A DNA stretch of 19,272 bases from an uncultured Clostridia bacterium (GCA_948919095.1 CAQYCU010000025.1:1-19272); one strand, 5' to 3'. Shown: positions 1 to 9,384, numbered from the stretch's first letter. The notes: a model not told the origin generated them from the sequence alone. Numbers and translations: made by a program.

Positions 1-3000
1 TCATTTCTGTTGTCTTCATATGCATATCCTGAATATATTCTAGTGTCATCGTTTGTAGATATACGTATTCTAAGGTTTGGCGCTTCGTCGGTATCATCTT
101 CTTGGTGGTCTTTTAATGGGTCATTATTTATTTTGATGTTACCTGTTTCTTGATTTAGGTCGTTGTCGTCTAAGCTTCCTGCACATGAGTCTATGTCTAT
201 AAATCCGTAGTTTATGTCATCATTTTGTTTTGGTGTTGAGTAAGAGTTTACTTCAATTATATTACGTTTTCCAACTAAATTTGATTCATCATCAAATGTT
301 ATATCAAGTATTGGTTTGTCTTTTATTTTTGAGTACTTAAATCTTGTTACTTCAGGATTTTTTACTCTAAATGATACATATGCGAATGTTATTTTTCCTG
401 GGTCAAGTTGTTGTCCTCCGTTTATGTTGCTTAGGAATAGTGTGTCATAGTAATATTTGTACTCGTTTGATAATCCAGAGTCTATTTGTTGTCCTGCTAA
501 TGTTCTTGCTCTTCTTCCATCATATCCTGTTGTTTTTACTGTCAAGTTTCCTTCGTTATTTCCGTCCATTCCTGAGCTTATATATGTGTTAATGTATTGT
601 TCTGTAACTGAACCTGTTCCATCTTCACTATATTTTTTATAAGTTGTTGGTGTATATGTGTCTCCATTAAGTACACCATCAAATTCCATCTCGTCACTGT
701 CGTAATAGTCTATTAAGTCATTAACTACTACTGGTACAGAGCCCTGGTTTTTGATTGCTATTCTATATGTGATTAAGATTTTTAAGTTCTTGTCTAAGTC
801 GCCTGCTTCTGTCCATGTTTTTAAGTAGTCTGAACGACGTATTTCTAGTGGATGTACGAATCCTGTTTCTCCTGATTGTCTGTCTGTTCCATTTTCTTGG
901 TGTAATCTGTATAGAATGTCTTCTCTTCTTTTATAAATATTCCATGTTGTTTCATCATTTTGTGGGTCATAAGCTTCATCTGTTCCTTGTGCTGTCATGT
1001 TTTTTGACCTATAGTCGTATGTTTCTAATTCACCGTCTACTATTACTTTAGCATTGAATACGTCTTTTTGTATTGCTAAGTCTGCTCTTTGACGTTCGTG
1101 TACACCGTAATTTATATATCTACTTTGGTCTGATTGTTGTGTATATAAGTTTTTAAATGTTGCCCAATAAGTTGCTGCTAAGTCTGGGTCATATAGTGGT
1201 GCTGCTTGTACTAATTGTTCATTTACATTGTTGATTACGAATTTGTCATAATCTCCTGGTATTGTGTATGTTGGTGATATTGTTTTTGCTTTCATTAGGC
1301 AGTCGTTAAGGAATTTTGCAGCATTTTCTGCATCATATCCCCATCTAGATTTTACTTCTTCTAGTTTTCTTACATATACATCATCAGATGCTTTATAGTC
1401 ACCATCAAACCATGTTTTTGTACAGTCCATATAGTCTGGGTTTTCAAAGTTTGTTGTGTTTGTTGCTTTATATATGAAGTCGTCCCAAGCATCTCCATAC
1501 GCATATGCCCATTTATCAAGGAAATTTCCATATCCATGAACATATTTTGGTTCTTCTCCATCTAGTCTATTTTGGTCACTGAATTCTCCATAGCTTGTTT
1601 CTATTTTTTGGAACATTGCATAGGCTTTGTTTTTGCCTTCTGTTCCTTCGTAACTATTGTTGTCAGCTCCCGATGATGGTGTTCCACCATCGTATAATGA
1701 TTTTATTGTTTCAAATCTGTCATTTATTGTTTTTCTACTAAATGGTGTATCTTCTGCTGCTTCTCCACCTTGTCCTGTAATTTCGTCTGCGCTAGAGTTC
1801 TTTCCTTCTCCTCCGCCTGTCCATTTAGCATATTTTCCATCATTATTTGATTCTACTTGTGTATATAGTTGTCCGTTGAACTTAAATTTTATGAAGTAGT
1901 CATGTAATGGATTTATCATTGAGCGTACTTGGTTTGCTCCTGGATTTTCGTCTAATCCATAAAATCTATATCTACCGAATTTGTCAGTTGTTGTATATGC
2001 TATTGGTGTTGTTGGGTCTTTTTGTGTATCATATAGTTCTACTAGTATACCACTAAAGTTCTTGTCTTTATCATTTGGTGTATCCCAAAATCCTCTATAG
2101 CTGTAGTCTTTGAAATATGCATCTCCTGCTCCATTATTGTATTCTTGTTGTGAACGTGTGTCTCTTAAATTGTTAAAGCTTGCTGTTTTTGCATCTCCTG
2201 AGTCTATCCATACATATCCACCTAGTTGCATATTGATTCTTTTTCCACCTACTTTTACTGCTGTTTCATTTACTTTTATGCTTCCATATATGCCTATATC
2301 TAGTCTTTGAACACTTAAAAATCTATCGATTTCCATTTTCATTAGTGGTTGTACTGATACACCGTCTACTAATATGTCGTCTGCTTTTTTGTCTTCTCCA
2401 ACAAAATACCATTTACTTGGACTTGGGTCTGGGAAGTCTGTGTAGTCATATTTGTGGCATTCATGGCTAGCATGTTCACAGTCACAAGGCTCGTGGCAGT
2501 GTTTTGTTCCTTTTAAGTCTTGGTATACATTTATTCCTTCAAATTTTACCTCTATTGTATGTGGGTCTCCACCACCGCTTGTTGCATATGTTACTTGGAA
2601 TGTTATGTCTGTTGTTCCATATACTCTTACTATTTGGTCATCAGAGCATGTTGGTTTTACCCAACCTGTTGGTTCTGTCCATGATACGCTATCTGCTTTG
2701 TATTTACATTCTGGTGATACTGATGCATCTGCATTTATAATAATCCATGTTATCATATCACTACTTAAGTTCTTACCTGCTGCAAATCCTGAATGTACTT
2801 CATGTGCTTGTAGTTGTGTACTGTCATATCTTGCTCTTACGTCTGTTGTGAATCCACTTATATATCCTACATGTATTACTGGATTTAAATCTGTTAGGTC
2901 TTGTGATAATCTATTTATTGCTCCTTCTTCTGTTGGCTTAAATCTTATGTAAAAATTTTCTTGTGTTACGAAGTCTGGGAAGTTTGTTCCTTCTGGGTCG

Positions 3001-4073
3001 TCAATAAATTTAGTTCCATCTTCTCGTAAAAATTCTACTTTTTCTATTTCTTCTGGTTGTCCATCAAAATTTAAATTTGTTATTCTAAGGTATTCTGCAA
3101 ATCTTACTTTTTTATCAAAGCCTTGATTTCCTATTCCTGTTATCTCATTATATAGTATTTGCCAGTCTGATGCGTCTCCATAAACACATTCTATTTTATA
3201 TGGTCCAACTGTATATAATCCTGTTGTCTTGTCTACCATAACTTTTAGTTTATCATCTGGTGTGTCTGGGGCATCAGGTGTTATTTTAAACATTGAGTCT
3301 GGATTTTGCATATCATATCTTAATATATGATAATATACTTGTCCATATTGGTGTGCTCTTGCACGTGTGTCGCTGGTCATTGTAGGTGCTGATGATGCTC
3401 TTGCTGATCCTGCATCTAATACATTTGAATCATTTCCCCAGTTTCTAGATGCCCATACTACATATTGGAAATCCATACAAAATGTTTGAGCTGGATTTAT
3501 TCCTAATATATTCATTAAATAATATATTGCATATCCTGTAGATGGCTCTATTTCTGCATTGTGTAGTTCATATGTTTGTATATATTCACTCCAAGTTAAT
3601 GCAGTTTCACTTTTTGTGAAGTTATCTATGTCTTGGTCTCCAGTTGATTCGTCTTCTCCAACTGTTGGAGTATATCCTCCACCTCCTACATCTGGTGCAA
3701 CAACTCTTCTAACATTTTCATTATATGGTATTTGTTGCATCATTGCTAGAAAATTATTTAGTGTGCTTGCTACTGACATTGTTGGTGCATTTGTTTGGCT
3801 ACTTACAGCTTCTGATGTGCCTGTTGAAACACTTGAGCTTGAGCCACCACCGCCTGGTTTATTATAGTATGTTAATGCACGTCCATGGAACATACAATAA
3901 AATGGTGCATATCCAGGATTGTCAGCATTTGTTCCTCTAATTGAGTTGGTTCTTACATTTAGTTCCATTTTTCCTGGCATTGCCCAAGACTTAGAAAATG
4001 ATAGCGCAATACCTACTAATAGTGTTAACATGATTATTTTTAGTATATTGCTACATTTTTTTGTTAATCTCAT
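1..4073 (-). CDS. Giant secreted SdrD_B/DUF11-type surface protein with candidate thioester domain (C-terminus off window)
   Basis: The frame is open for 1357 codons from ATG at 4071-4073 to the left edge, so the C-terminus is missing. A strong AGGGAGG site lies 7 bases upstream. Residues 1-31 look like a signal peptide (basic start, hydrophobic core around 10-26, then SWA). The mature N-terminus has FYCMFHG (Cys60) and later DFQYVVWASRNW (Gln203), the two signatures of Gram-positive thioester adhesin domains. Residues 525-540 form a Cys/His cluster. Residues about 610-705 resemble an SdrD_B/prealbumin-like fold (GYVWIDSGD, then DKFGRYRFYGLDE). After an insert rich in Asp, Lys and aromatic residues comes INYGVHERQRADLAIQKDV (about 990), typical of the junction to DUF11-like modules, then YRIAIKNQGSVPVVVNDLIDYY (about 1110-1130). 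It lies 15 bases after the upstream surface gene and is probably co-transcribed. Role inferred: adhesin or wall-associated surface protein; ligand unknown. Anchor type cannot be seen. Confidence 0.85.
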   Translation of the reverse strand, partial: MRLTKKCSNILKIIMLTLLVGIALSFSKSWAMPGKMELNVRTNSIRGTNADNPGYAPFYCMFHGRALTYYNKPGGGGSSSSVSTGTSEAVSSQTNAPTMSVASTLNNFLAMMQQIPYNENVRRVVAPDVGGGGYTPTVGEDESTGDQDIDNFTKSETALTWSEYIQTYELHNAEIEPSTGYAIYYLMNILGINPAQTFCMDFQYVVWASRNWGNDSNVLDAGSARASSAPTMTSDTRARAHQYGQVYYHILRYDMQNPDSMFKITPDAPDTPDDKLKVMVDKTTGLYTVGPYKIECVYGDASDWQILYNEITGIGNQGFDKKVRFAEYLRITNLNFDGQPEEIEKVEFLREDGTKFIDDPEGTNFPDFVTQENFYIRFKPTEEGAINRLSQDLTDLNPVIHVGYISGFTTDVRARYDSTQLQAHEVHSGFAAGKNLSSDMITWIIINADASVSPECKYKADSVSWTEPTGWVKPTCSDDQIVRVYGTTDITFQVTYATSGGGDPHTIEVKFEGINVYQDLKGTKHCHEPCDCEHASHECHKYDYTDFPDPSPSKWYFVGEDKKADDILVDGVSVQPLMKMEIDRFLSVQRLDIGIYGSIKVNETAVKVGGKRINMQLGGYVWIDSGDAKTASFNNLRDTRSQQEYNNGAGDAYFKDYSYRGFWDTPNDKDKNFSGILVELYDTQKDPTTPIAYTTTDKFGRYRFYGLDENPGANQVRSMINPLHDYFIKFKFNGQLYTQVESNNDGKYAKWTGGGEGKNSSADEITGQGGEAAEDTPFSRKTINDRFETIKSLYDGGTPSSGADNNSYEGTEGKNKAYAMFQKIETSYGEFSDQNRLDGEEPKYVHGYGNFLDKWAYAYGDAWDDFIYKATNTTNFENPDYMDCTKTWFDGDYKASDDVYVRKLEEVKSRWGYDAENAAKFLNDCLMKAKTISPTYTIPGDYDKFVINNVNEQLVQAAPLYDPDLAATYWATFKNLYTQQSDQSRYINYGVHERQRADLAIQKDVFNAKVIVDGELETYDYRSKNMTAQGTDEAYDPQNDETTWNIYKRREDILYRLHQENGTDRQSGETGFVHPLEIRRSDYLKTWTEAGDLDKNLKILITYRIAIKNQGSVPVVVNDLIDYYDSDEMEFDGVLNGDTYTPTTYKKYSEDGTGSVTEQYINTYISSGMDGNNEGNLTVKTTGYDGRRARTLAGQQIDSGLSNEYKYYYDTLFLSNINGGQQLDPGKITFAYVSFRVKNPEVTRFKYSKIKDKPILDITFDDESNLVGKRNIIEVNSYSTPKQNDDINYGFIDIDSCAGSLDDNDLNQETGNIKINNDPLKDHQEDDTDEAPNLRIRISTNDDTRIYSGYAYEDNRN

Positions 4074-4079
4074 ATTTTT

Positions 4080-4087
4080 CCTCCCTC
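4080..4087 (-). promoter_or_regulatory. Ribosome binding site of the left surface-protein gene
   Basis: The minus strand reads GAGGGAGG immediately 5' of the ATG at 4073. It lies inside the 15-base gap after the TAA of the upstream gene, so it supports translation of the second gene from a shared transcript. Confidence 0.75.
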
Positions 4088-4088
4088 T

Positions 4089-7000
4089 TTATAGTGTAAA
4101 TTTTGGCATTATTATTTTTTTCATTGAGAATACTGCTAATGCAATTAAAGCAAGTAGTCCTATTGATATTCCTGTTACTTTTACTATTTCTCTACCTGTG
4201 CTCATTCCTATAATTGCATCTGCTGATGACATATCATTTTCACCGTCTTGTTTGTTTCCTGCTGTTGAGTTTATGTCTTTTATACTATATTCATTGTAGC
4301 TTTCTGCAATTTCCGCCGTATTTCTAACTGTTCCTAAGTTTTCTCCTGTTATCTTTTTGCTTAATACTAGTGTTAATTCTTTTGTTTCTCCTGGTTTTAT
4401 TAGTGTGTTTGCTAGACTTGTGTTATATGCGTTTCCATCTCTTTCTGTATACCATGAGCTATTTAATTCTGAACTAAATGTCATATCTTTTGGTAAATAG
4501 TCTACTATTGATTTTGCATATCCTGCAACATGTCCTACGTTACTTACTGTTATTTTGTATTCTACTAACACTGTATTGTATTCAACATTGCTTCCACCTA
4601 ATTCAACTTTTGCAATATTTGAATTGAAATCATAACTGTTTGTTTTATTAGTTTTTGAGTTTGTTACTACTATTTTTGTTATTGTTTTATCTAATTTTAA
4701 GTCAAATGTGTTTTTGTCAACTAATGCTAGGTCTATATTATATATATTTGCATTTTCTATTGTGATTGCATCTGTTGAAGCTACTTCTTTTCCATCTAGT
4801 GTTGCTAATACGAAGTCTGAATTTTCACCTTCTGATATTGCTTCTGCTCTATATATTCCTAAGTCATATTTCTTTGTATCGTAGTTTGCAACTATGTTAT
4901 ATTTTCCTGATTTTAAATTTGTAAATGTATAACTTCCATCATCTCTAGTTATGACTGTTAATAGATTGCCATTTGTATCTTTTACTAGTTCTCCCTTATT
5001 TCCGTCATATAGTTGTAATTGTACTCCTGATATACGTTCTTCTGATGGTTCTTTTTTACCGTTATTGTTTGCATCTAACCATGCTGTTCCTTGAATATTG
5101 TATGTTCCATTTGGATTTTGTTCTACTGAAAAGTTTCCTGTTCCTTGGATTTGTAGTTTTACAGTATTTACTTTTATTTCTTGTCCACCTATTGTTTTTA
5201 GTGTTGGTGCATTTTCAACTGTTATAGTTTGGTCTTTTGCTTGTGTACGTGCTTTTACTTGTATTAAGAATCTGCCTGATTGACCTTTTTCTAGTTTCAT
5301 TGCCATATTTATATGATTTGTTGTTGTTTCATATTGTAATTTGTCTTCTACTAATACTTGTGCTTTTATTGTATTTAATTCTTTTGGCATTGTGTTGTTA
5401 TATGCTAGTTCTATTGTAGCATTTGTGTTGTTTTTTACGTCAACATATATTTCTACTGTGTCTGTATCCATTATTTTTCCACTTTCAACGCTTAAACGTT
5501 GTGTTACTTCTATGTCTTTTTCTAATGAGTTTGTTCCTATTGATAATGGATTTGATTGTATTTCTGTTTTTGTTTCATTGCAAGTTGCTGTTGCTGTTGC
5601 TACTAGTTTGCTTGAGTCTTTTGTTGTTATTTTTACTTTTGTTAGTATTCTCTTACTGTCACTTCCGTTCATTTTTCCAATATTATATTTTACTGTATTT
5701 GTACCTTTATCATAGTTTGCTTGTGTTTCTGAACTTACAAATTCTATTCCTTGTGGTAATTTTACATTTAATACTACATTATTTTTTTCTTTTCCATTTA
5801 CATTATATAAGTCTACTACATAGTTAAATTCTCTGTTTTCTAATACTATGTTTGATTGTAGTATTGATTGCAAATCAGATGTTAATTTTAAGTTTAGATA
5901 TCCTTCTGTTATATTTACTTTGCTTTCTATCTCATCTCCATTTTTGTCATCATTGTTTGCTGTTATTCTAAATTTAGATATATATTGGTTTTCTTCTGGA
6001 TTCTCTGTGTTTAGTGCCTTTCCTGCTAATACATCGTAATATGCAATATAGCTTTCACCTGGTTTTATTAGTGGTATCGTTCTTACTAGGTCGTCTGTAT
6101 TGTCTATTATATATGATTTTATAGGGTCTATATCTGTTCCTAATGATAGTTTTATTGGTTTTAGTCCATTTCCTAGTGTTGCTTTTACTTTTATGTTTTC
6201 TGCGTCTTTTGTTCCTTTGTTTTTTACACGTACTCTGTATGTAATGTATTCACCTTCTGTTACTTGTCCTTCGTTTTGAATTTGTGCTCCTGTGTTTGTG
6301 TCAAATATTTCAACTTCTGTTTCAATATTTGCTATTCCTGTTGTTGATGCTCCTACTGCTTTTGCTTCTACTAGGTTTGTTTTTATCCCATCTACTGAGT
6401 TGTTGTTGTAATATACTCCAAAGTTCTCTTTTATATATGATGATGCTGGTAAATTTGCTGGTACTGTTACTTCATAGTTGAACTCTGCCTTTGTTTTGTC
6501 ATTTAATGGCATATTTGCTACTATTTTGTATGTTTTTGAGTTTGTTGTTGGTTCTGTACTCCAGTTTTGTGTAGTTATGCTTGCTTCTTTGTCGTCACTA
6601 TAATATATTAGTGCATTTTCTAATCCTGTTACTGTTATTCCTGTACTTAGTGTTGTGTTGACTGTTGTTCCTAAGTCTTTTCCTTCTATTGTTTTGTTGC
6701 CTTGGAATGGTATTCTTCCTATTATTGTTAGTCCTTCTGCATTGTTTCCTAAGTTATTTATTATCACACCTTTTATTTGCATTTTTCTTTCTTCTGATGT
6801 TCTTGCTATTTCTATATCATCATTGTTGTTTTCTACTGCTGTTACTTCATGTCCATCTATTTTAATTGTGTTTGTTGTTACAAATCCTGTTGGTGCTTCT
6901 ACTTTCATTGTTCCTTCTATTGTGTTATTTTCGCCTGTTGCTTCATTTGTATAGTCTAATTTTATGTTTCCATTGTCGGATGTTGCTAAGTTGTCAAGTT

Positions 7001-9056
7001 TTATGTCTGCTACTATTCTTACTAATGAACCTTGTTCTGTTGCTGAACTTGAGTATTCTGTTTGTGTTCCTTGTAGATTTACTTGGATTGTGTTGTTTTC
7101 TGTATTTATTGAACCTGCTGATATTTCATTTTCATATAATAGTCTTGCGTCTTTTACTTTTATTTCTTTTACTTGTTCTGGTAATGTTATTTTTATTGTT
7201 GGGTTTTTATATAATGCATTTTCAACACTACTTTTATTTAATACTACATTGAATATTACATCTTTGTTTTCTGTTACTGTTGATAACGTGCTTTGACTTA
7301 CTTCTAATGTTGCTGTTGATTTTGGACTCTCTAATATTGTTTCTTCTGTTTTTTCAGTATTTGATATTTCTGTTTCTCCTTTATAACCTTTTACGTTTAA
7401 TGTTGTTGTTAGTTTGTTTACTGATTTTAATTCGTCTATGTTTAATCCTAAATCGCCTGCTATTTCTTTTGATAATACTAATTGTAGACTTCCTTCTGCT
7501 ATTGGTTTTGTTGTTTCTATTGTTAATATTGCTTCTGAAATTTCTGCTTCTAATTTATCTTTGCCTAATACTGCTATTTCTTCTCTTGCTTGGTTCTTTA
7601 TTGATATTTTCCCTTCTTCACCAAGTATTTTTTCTAGGTTTTGTACTTTTATTTTTTTTGTTGCTATTTTGTCTGTTATGTCATAATATCCTTGTTCTGT
7701 TATAAATGAGTTTGTTTTTTGTTCTATTACTATTCTGTCTACTAATTCTGCTAGCCCTATGTTTACATTATATTTTTCTTCATAATTTGTTGTTATTTTG
7801 TTTTCAGTTTTGTTTAGATTTGTGTACATGTACCCTTTGCTTAGATTTTCTTTCTTTTCTGTTTCTAAGTCTACTAAACTTCCTATTTGTTCTGTTACAT
7901 CAAATGTATTTTGAGTTGTTGCTCCTGTAACTTCGTCTTCTTTTACTGTTGTTATTTTTGCTTCTGCTGTTGTTTCAATTGTTTGCATTTCTTCTGCTTG
8001 TGTATTGTATATGTATATTAATTTGTATTCTCCTTTTGAGTTTATTGATATTTTTCCTTCTTCATTTGGTGTGCTTTCTTGTACTATTGTTATTATTCCA
8101 TTTTCATATTTATATGATATGTTTTCTGTTAGTGATATTATTTTTTCTGGGTTTGTATTATTTACTTTTGGAGGGATTATGCTTATTTCTTTTTTTAATA
8201 TAGGTAAGTTATTAGGTTCTATTTCATCCCTAATTTCTACACCTATTATTGTGTTGTTATTATATTTTAAATATTTAGTTATTTGTTGTTCTATTTTTTC
8301 TGTTACGTCAAGTGTCCATTCTATTTTGTGTGTTATTGTTTTTGTTATTTTCTTTTCTTTACCTTTTTCATTTACGTAAATTGCATTTAAAGTTACTGTA
8401 GATTCTTTATTGTAATCTTCTACAGATATTTTATCTTCTTCTTTAAATTTAATTGGAAGTTTTATACTTGCAATTTCGCCAGATTTTATTTCGTTTATTT
8501 CTATTACGTTTTCTCTTATAGCTTTTATTTTGTTTGTGCTTTCAACCGTTTCTGTTATATTGTTTTTTATTTCTTCTGAACCTGTTTTTCCTGCCTCATT
8601 TGTTGTTTCATTTAAAGCACTTCCGCCCATTGTTGCTCCTGCTAACCCGTCGTCTATGGGATTGTCTACATTTCCTTGTACTGCTTCTAATGCTCCATTT
8701 GCAACACCACTTGTTATTTCTTGTGTTGTTTCTTCATTTACTGTTAGTATATCTAAATTTTGTTCTGGTTCTTTTGTTGTTATTAATTCATAATTATTTC
8801 CTTCTAGTATTACATTGATGTCTTTTAGATATCCTGTGTTCTTTACTGCTAAATCTAATTCAAGTGTTGCTTCTGCTAGTAAATTTAGCTTTGCTTCGTA
8901 TTTGTTTTGTATTGTAGCATTAAATAATACATTTTCTTGGCTTGTTTTTTGGTCTTGTATTTCTTCGCTAGCATATACAAGTGTTGGAATAAACATTGTT
9001 CCAATTAGTAATAGTGTGGTTAACATTGCCACAATTTTTAGTGTGTTTTTTTGCAT
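4089..9056 (-). CDS. Giant secreted surface protein with DUF11-like repeats, SdrD_B domain and C-terminal membrane anchor
   Basis: 1655 aa, starting at ATG 9054-9056 with a strong AAGGAGGA site at 9062-9069. Residues 1-30 are a signal peptide (hydrophobic core, then VYAS). Most of the protein is Thr/Asn/Glu/Ile-rich beta-type sequence built from repeated Ig-like modules of the DUF11 kind, for example around 915-960 (EGEYITYRVRVKNKGTKDAE) and 1495-1525 (VLVEYKITVSNVGHVAGYAK, then DYLPKDMTF). An SdrD_B-like domain spans about 1320-1440 (GTAWLDANNNGKKE, with a possible Ca-binding loop, then DDGSYTFTNLKSGKYNI). Residues about 1622-1645 are one membrane helix followed by a short basic tail; no LPXTG is present, so anchoring would be sortase-independent. 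Residues about 112-160 are a Gly/Ala/Asn-rich low-complexity insertion. It is first in an operon with the partial surface gene to the left. A structural surface role is inferred; no enzymatic motif was seen. Confidence 0.88.
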   Translation of the reverse strand: MQKNTLKIVAMLTTLLLIGTMFIPTLVYASEEIQDQKTSQENVLFNATIQNKYEAKLNLLAEATLELDLAVKNTGYLKDINVILEGNNYELITTKEPEQNLDILTVNEETTQEITSGVANGALEAVQGNVDNPIDDGLAGATMGGSALNETTNEAGKTGSEEIKNNITETVESTNKIKAIRENVIEINEIKSGEIASIKLPIKFKEEDKISVEDYNKESTVTLNAIYVNEKGKEKKITKTITHKIEWTLDVTEKIEQQITKYLKYNNNTIIGVEIRDEIEPNNLPILKKEISIIPPKVNNTNPEKIISLTENISYKYENGIITIVQESTPNEEGKISINSKGEYKLIYIYNTQAEEMQTIETTAEAKITTVKEDEVTGATTQNTFDVTEQIGSLVDLETEKKENLSKGYMYTNLNKTENKITTNYEEKYNVNIGLAELVDRIVIEQKTNSFITEQGYYDITDKIATKKIKVQNLEKILGEEGKISIKNQAREEIAVLGKDKLEAEISEAILTIETTKPIAEGSLQLVLSKEIAGDLGLNIDELKSVNKLTTTLNVKGYKGETEISNTEKTEETILESPKSTATLEVSQSTLSTVTENKDVIFNVVLNKSSVENALYKNPTIKITLPEQVKEIKVKDARLLYENEISAGSINTENNTIQVNLQGTQTEYSSSATEQGSLVRIVADIKLDNLATSDNGNIKLDYTNEATGENNTIEGTMKVEAPTGFVTTNTIKIDGHEVTAVENNNDDIEIARTSEERKMQIKGVIINNLGNNAEGLTIIGRIPFQGNKTIEGKDLGTTVNTTLSTGITVTGLENALIYYSDDKEASITTQNWSTEPTTNSKTYKIVANMPLNDKTKAEFNYEVTVPANLPASSYIKENFGVYYNNNSVDGIKTNLVEAKAVGASTTGIANIETEVEIFDTNTGAQIQNEGQVTEGEYITYRVRVKNKGTKDAENIKVKATLGNGLKPIKLSLGTDIDPIKSYIIDNTDDLVRTIPLIKPGESYIAYYDVLAGKALNTENPEENQYISKFRITANNDDKNGDEIESKVNITEGYLNLKLTSDLQSILQSNIVLENREFNYVVDLYNVNGKEKNNVVLNVKLPQGIEFVSSETQANYDKGTNTVKYNIGKMNGSDSKRILTKVKITTKDSSKLVATATATCNETKTEIQSNPLSIGTNSLEKDIEVTQRLSVESGKIMDTDTVEIYVDVKNNTNATIELAYNNTMPKELNTIKAQVLVEDKLQYETTTNHINMAMKLEKGQSGRFLIQVKARTQAKDQTITVENAPTLKTIGGQEIKVNTVKLQIQGTGNFSVEQNPNGTYNIQGTAWLDANNNGKKEPSEERISGVQLQLYDGNKGELVKDTNGNLLTVITRDDGSYTFTNLKSGKYNIVANYDTKKYDLGIYRAEAISEGENSDFVLATLDGKEVASTDAITIENANIYNIDLALVDKNTFDLKLDKTITKIVVTNSKTNKTNSYDFNSNIAKVELGGSNVEYNTVLVEYKITVSNVGHVAGYAKSIVDYLPKDMTFSSELNSSWYTERDGNAYNTSLANTLIKPGETKELTLVLSKKITGENLGTVRNTAEIAESYNEYSIKDINSTAGNKQDGENDMSSADAIIGMSTGREIVKVTGISIGLLALIALAVFSMKKIIMPKFTL

Positions 9057-9098
9057 AACAATCCTCCTTATTTGTTATTTACATAATTATTGTAATTC

Positions 9099-9127
9099 AT
9101 TATACACCGATTTTGTTGATTTTTCAA
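9099..9127 (-). promoter_or_regulatory. SigA-type promoter of the surface-protein operon
   Basis: On the minus strand, TTGAAA (9122-9127) is separated by exactly 17 bases from TATAAT (9099-9104). The predicted transcript start is near 9092, leaving a leader of about 35 bases that ends in the AAGGAGGA site. No terminator-like structure or riboswitch fits in so short a leader. Both hexamers and the spacing are seen directly; activity is inferred. Confidence 0.75.
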
Positions 9128-9175
9128 GCTTTTTTTGTTTTTTTTATTTGTTTTTTCACACATTTTCGGTATTTT

Positions 9176-9197
9176 TACATATACAATATTATATGTA
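9176..9197. repeat. Perfect inverted repeat, candidate operator
   Basis: TACATATA (9176-9183) and TATATGTA (9190-9197) are exact reverse complements separated by 6 bases. A second overlapping pair, ACAATAT (9183-9189) and ATATTGT (9197-9203), can form instead. The position, roughly 75 bases upstream of the surface-operon -10 box and 130 bases upstream of the other promoter, would suit a regulator site. AT-rich DNA also produces such repeats by chance. Confidence 0.35.
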
Positions 9198-9295
9198 TAT
9201 TGTTTTTAATGCAAGTTTTGGTAATTTTCTTTTTTAATGTTTTTTTTCTTTCTCTTTACGGATGCGGGTTTGCTGATATTTTTATTACAATTTTA

Positions 9296-9309
9296 TTACA
9301 TTTTTGTAA
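9296..9309. repeat. Short inverted repeat at the plus-strand promoter
   Basis: TTACA (9296-9300), four T, then TGTAA (9305-9309). It overlaps the candidate -35 element TTGTAA (9304-9309). A further TTTATTACA copy lies just upstream at 9281-9289. It could be an operator for the small-gene pair; the evidence is position and symmetry only. Confidence 0.25.
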
Positions 9310-9334
9310 CTTTTTAAGTCGTGCTTCATATAAT
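9304..9334 (+). promoter_or_regulatory. Candidate promoter of the small-gene pair
   Basis: TATAAT at 9329-9334 is a perfect -10 box. The only -35-like hexamer is TTGTAA at 9304-9309, giving a 19-base spacer, longer than optimal, so the promoter may need an activator or use another sigma factor. The transcript would begin near 9341, about 60 bases before the ATG at 9401. Confidence 0.4.
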
Positions 9335-9384
9335 AATATAGTTAGAGTTAAAGCTTGCGTATGTTTTTCTGTGTAATATTTTGT

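Noticed and set aside
1370..1561. Minus-strand 63-aa frame within the left surface gene
   Set aside because: It is in another frame of the same strand as the continuous 1357-codon surface gene and has no ribosome site.
4973..8818. Many Leu/Phe-rich plus-strand open frames across the surface genes
   Set aside because: They are antisense shadows of the A-rich coding strand of the 1655-aa gene; they lack ribosome sites and are low-complexity.
9121..9260. T-rich tract as a replication origin or prophage attachment site
   Set aside because: No DnaA boxes, direct-repeat pair or integrase nearby; it fits an ordinary AT-rich divergent promoter region.
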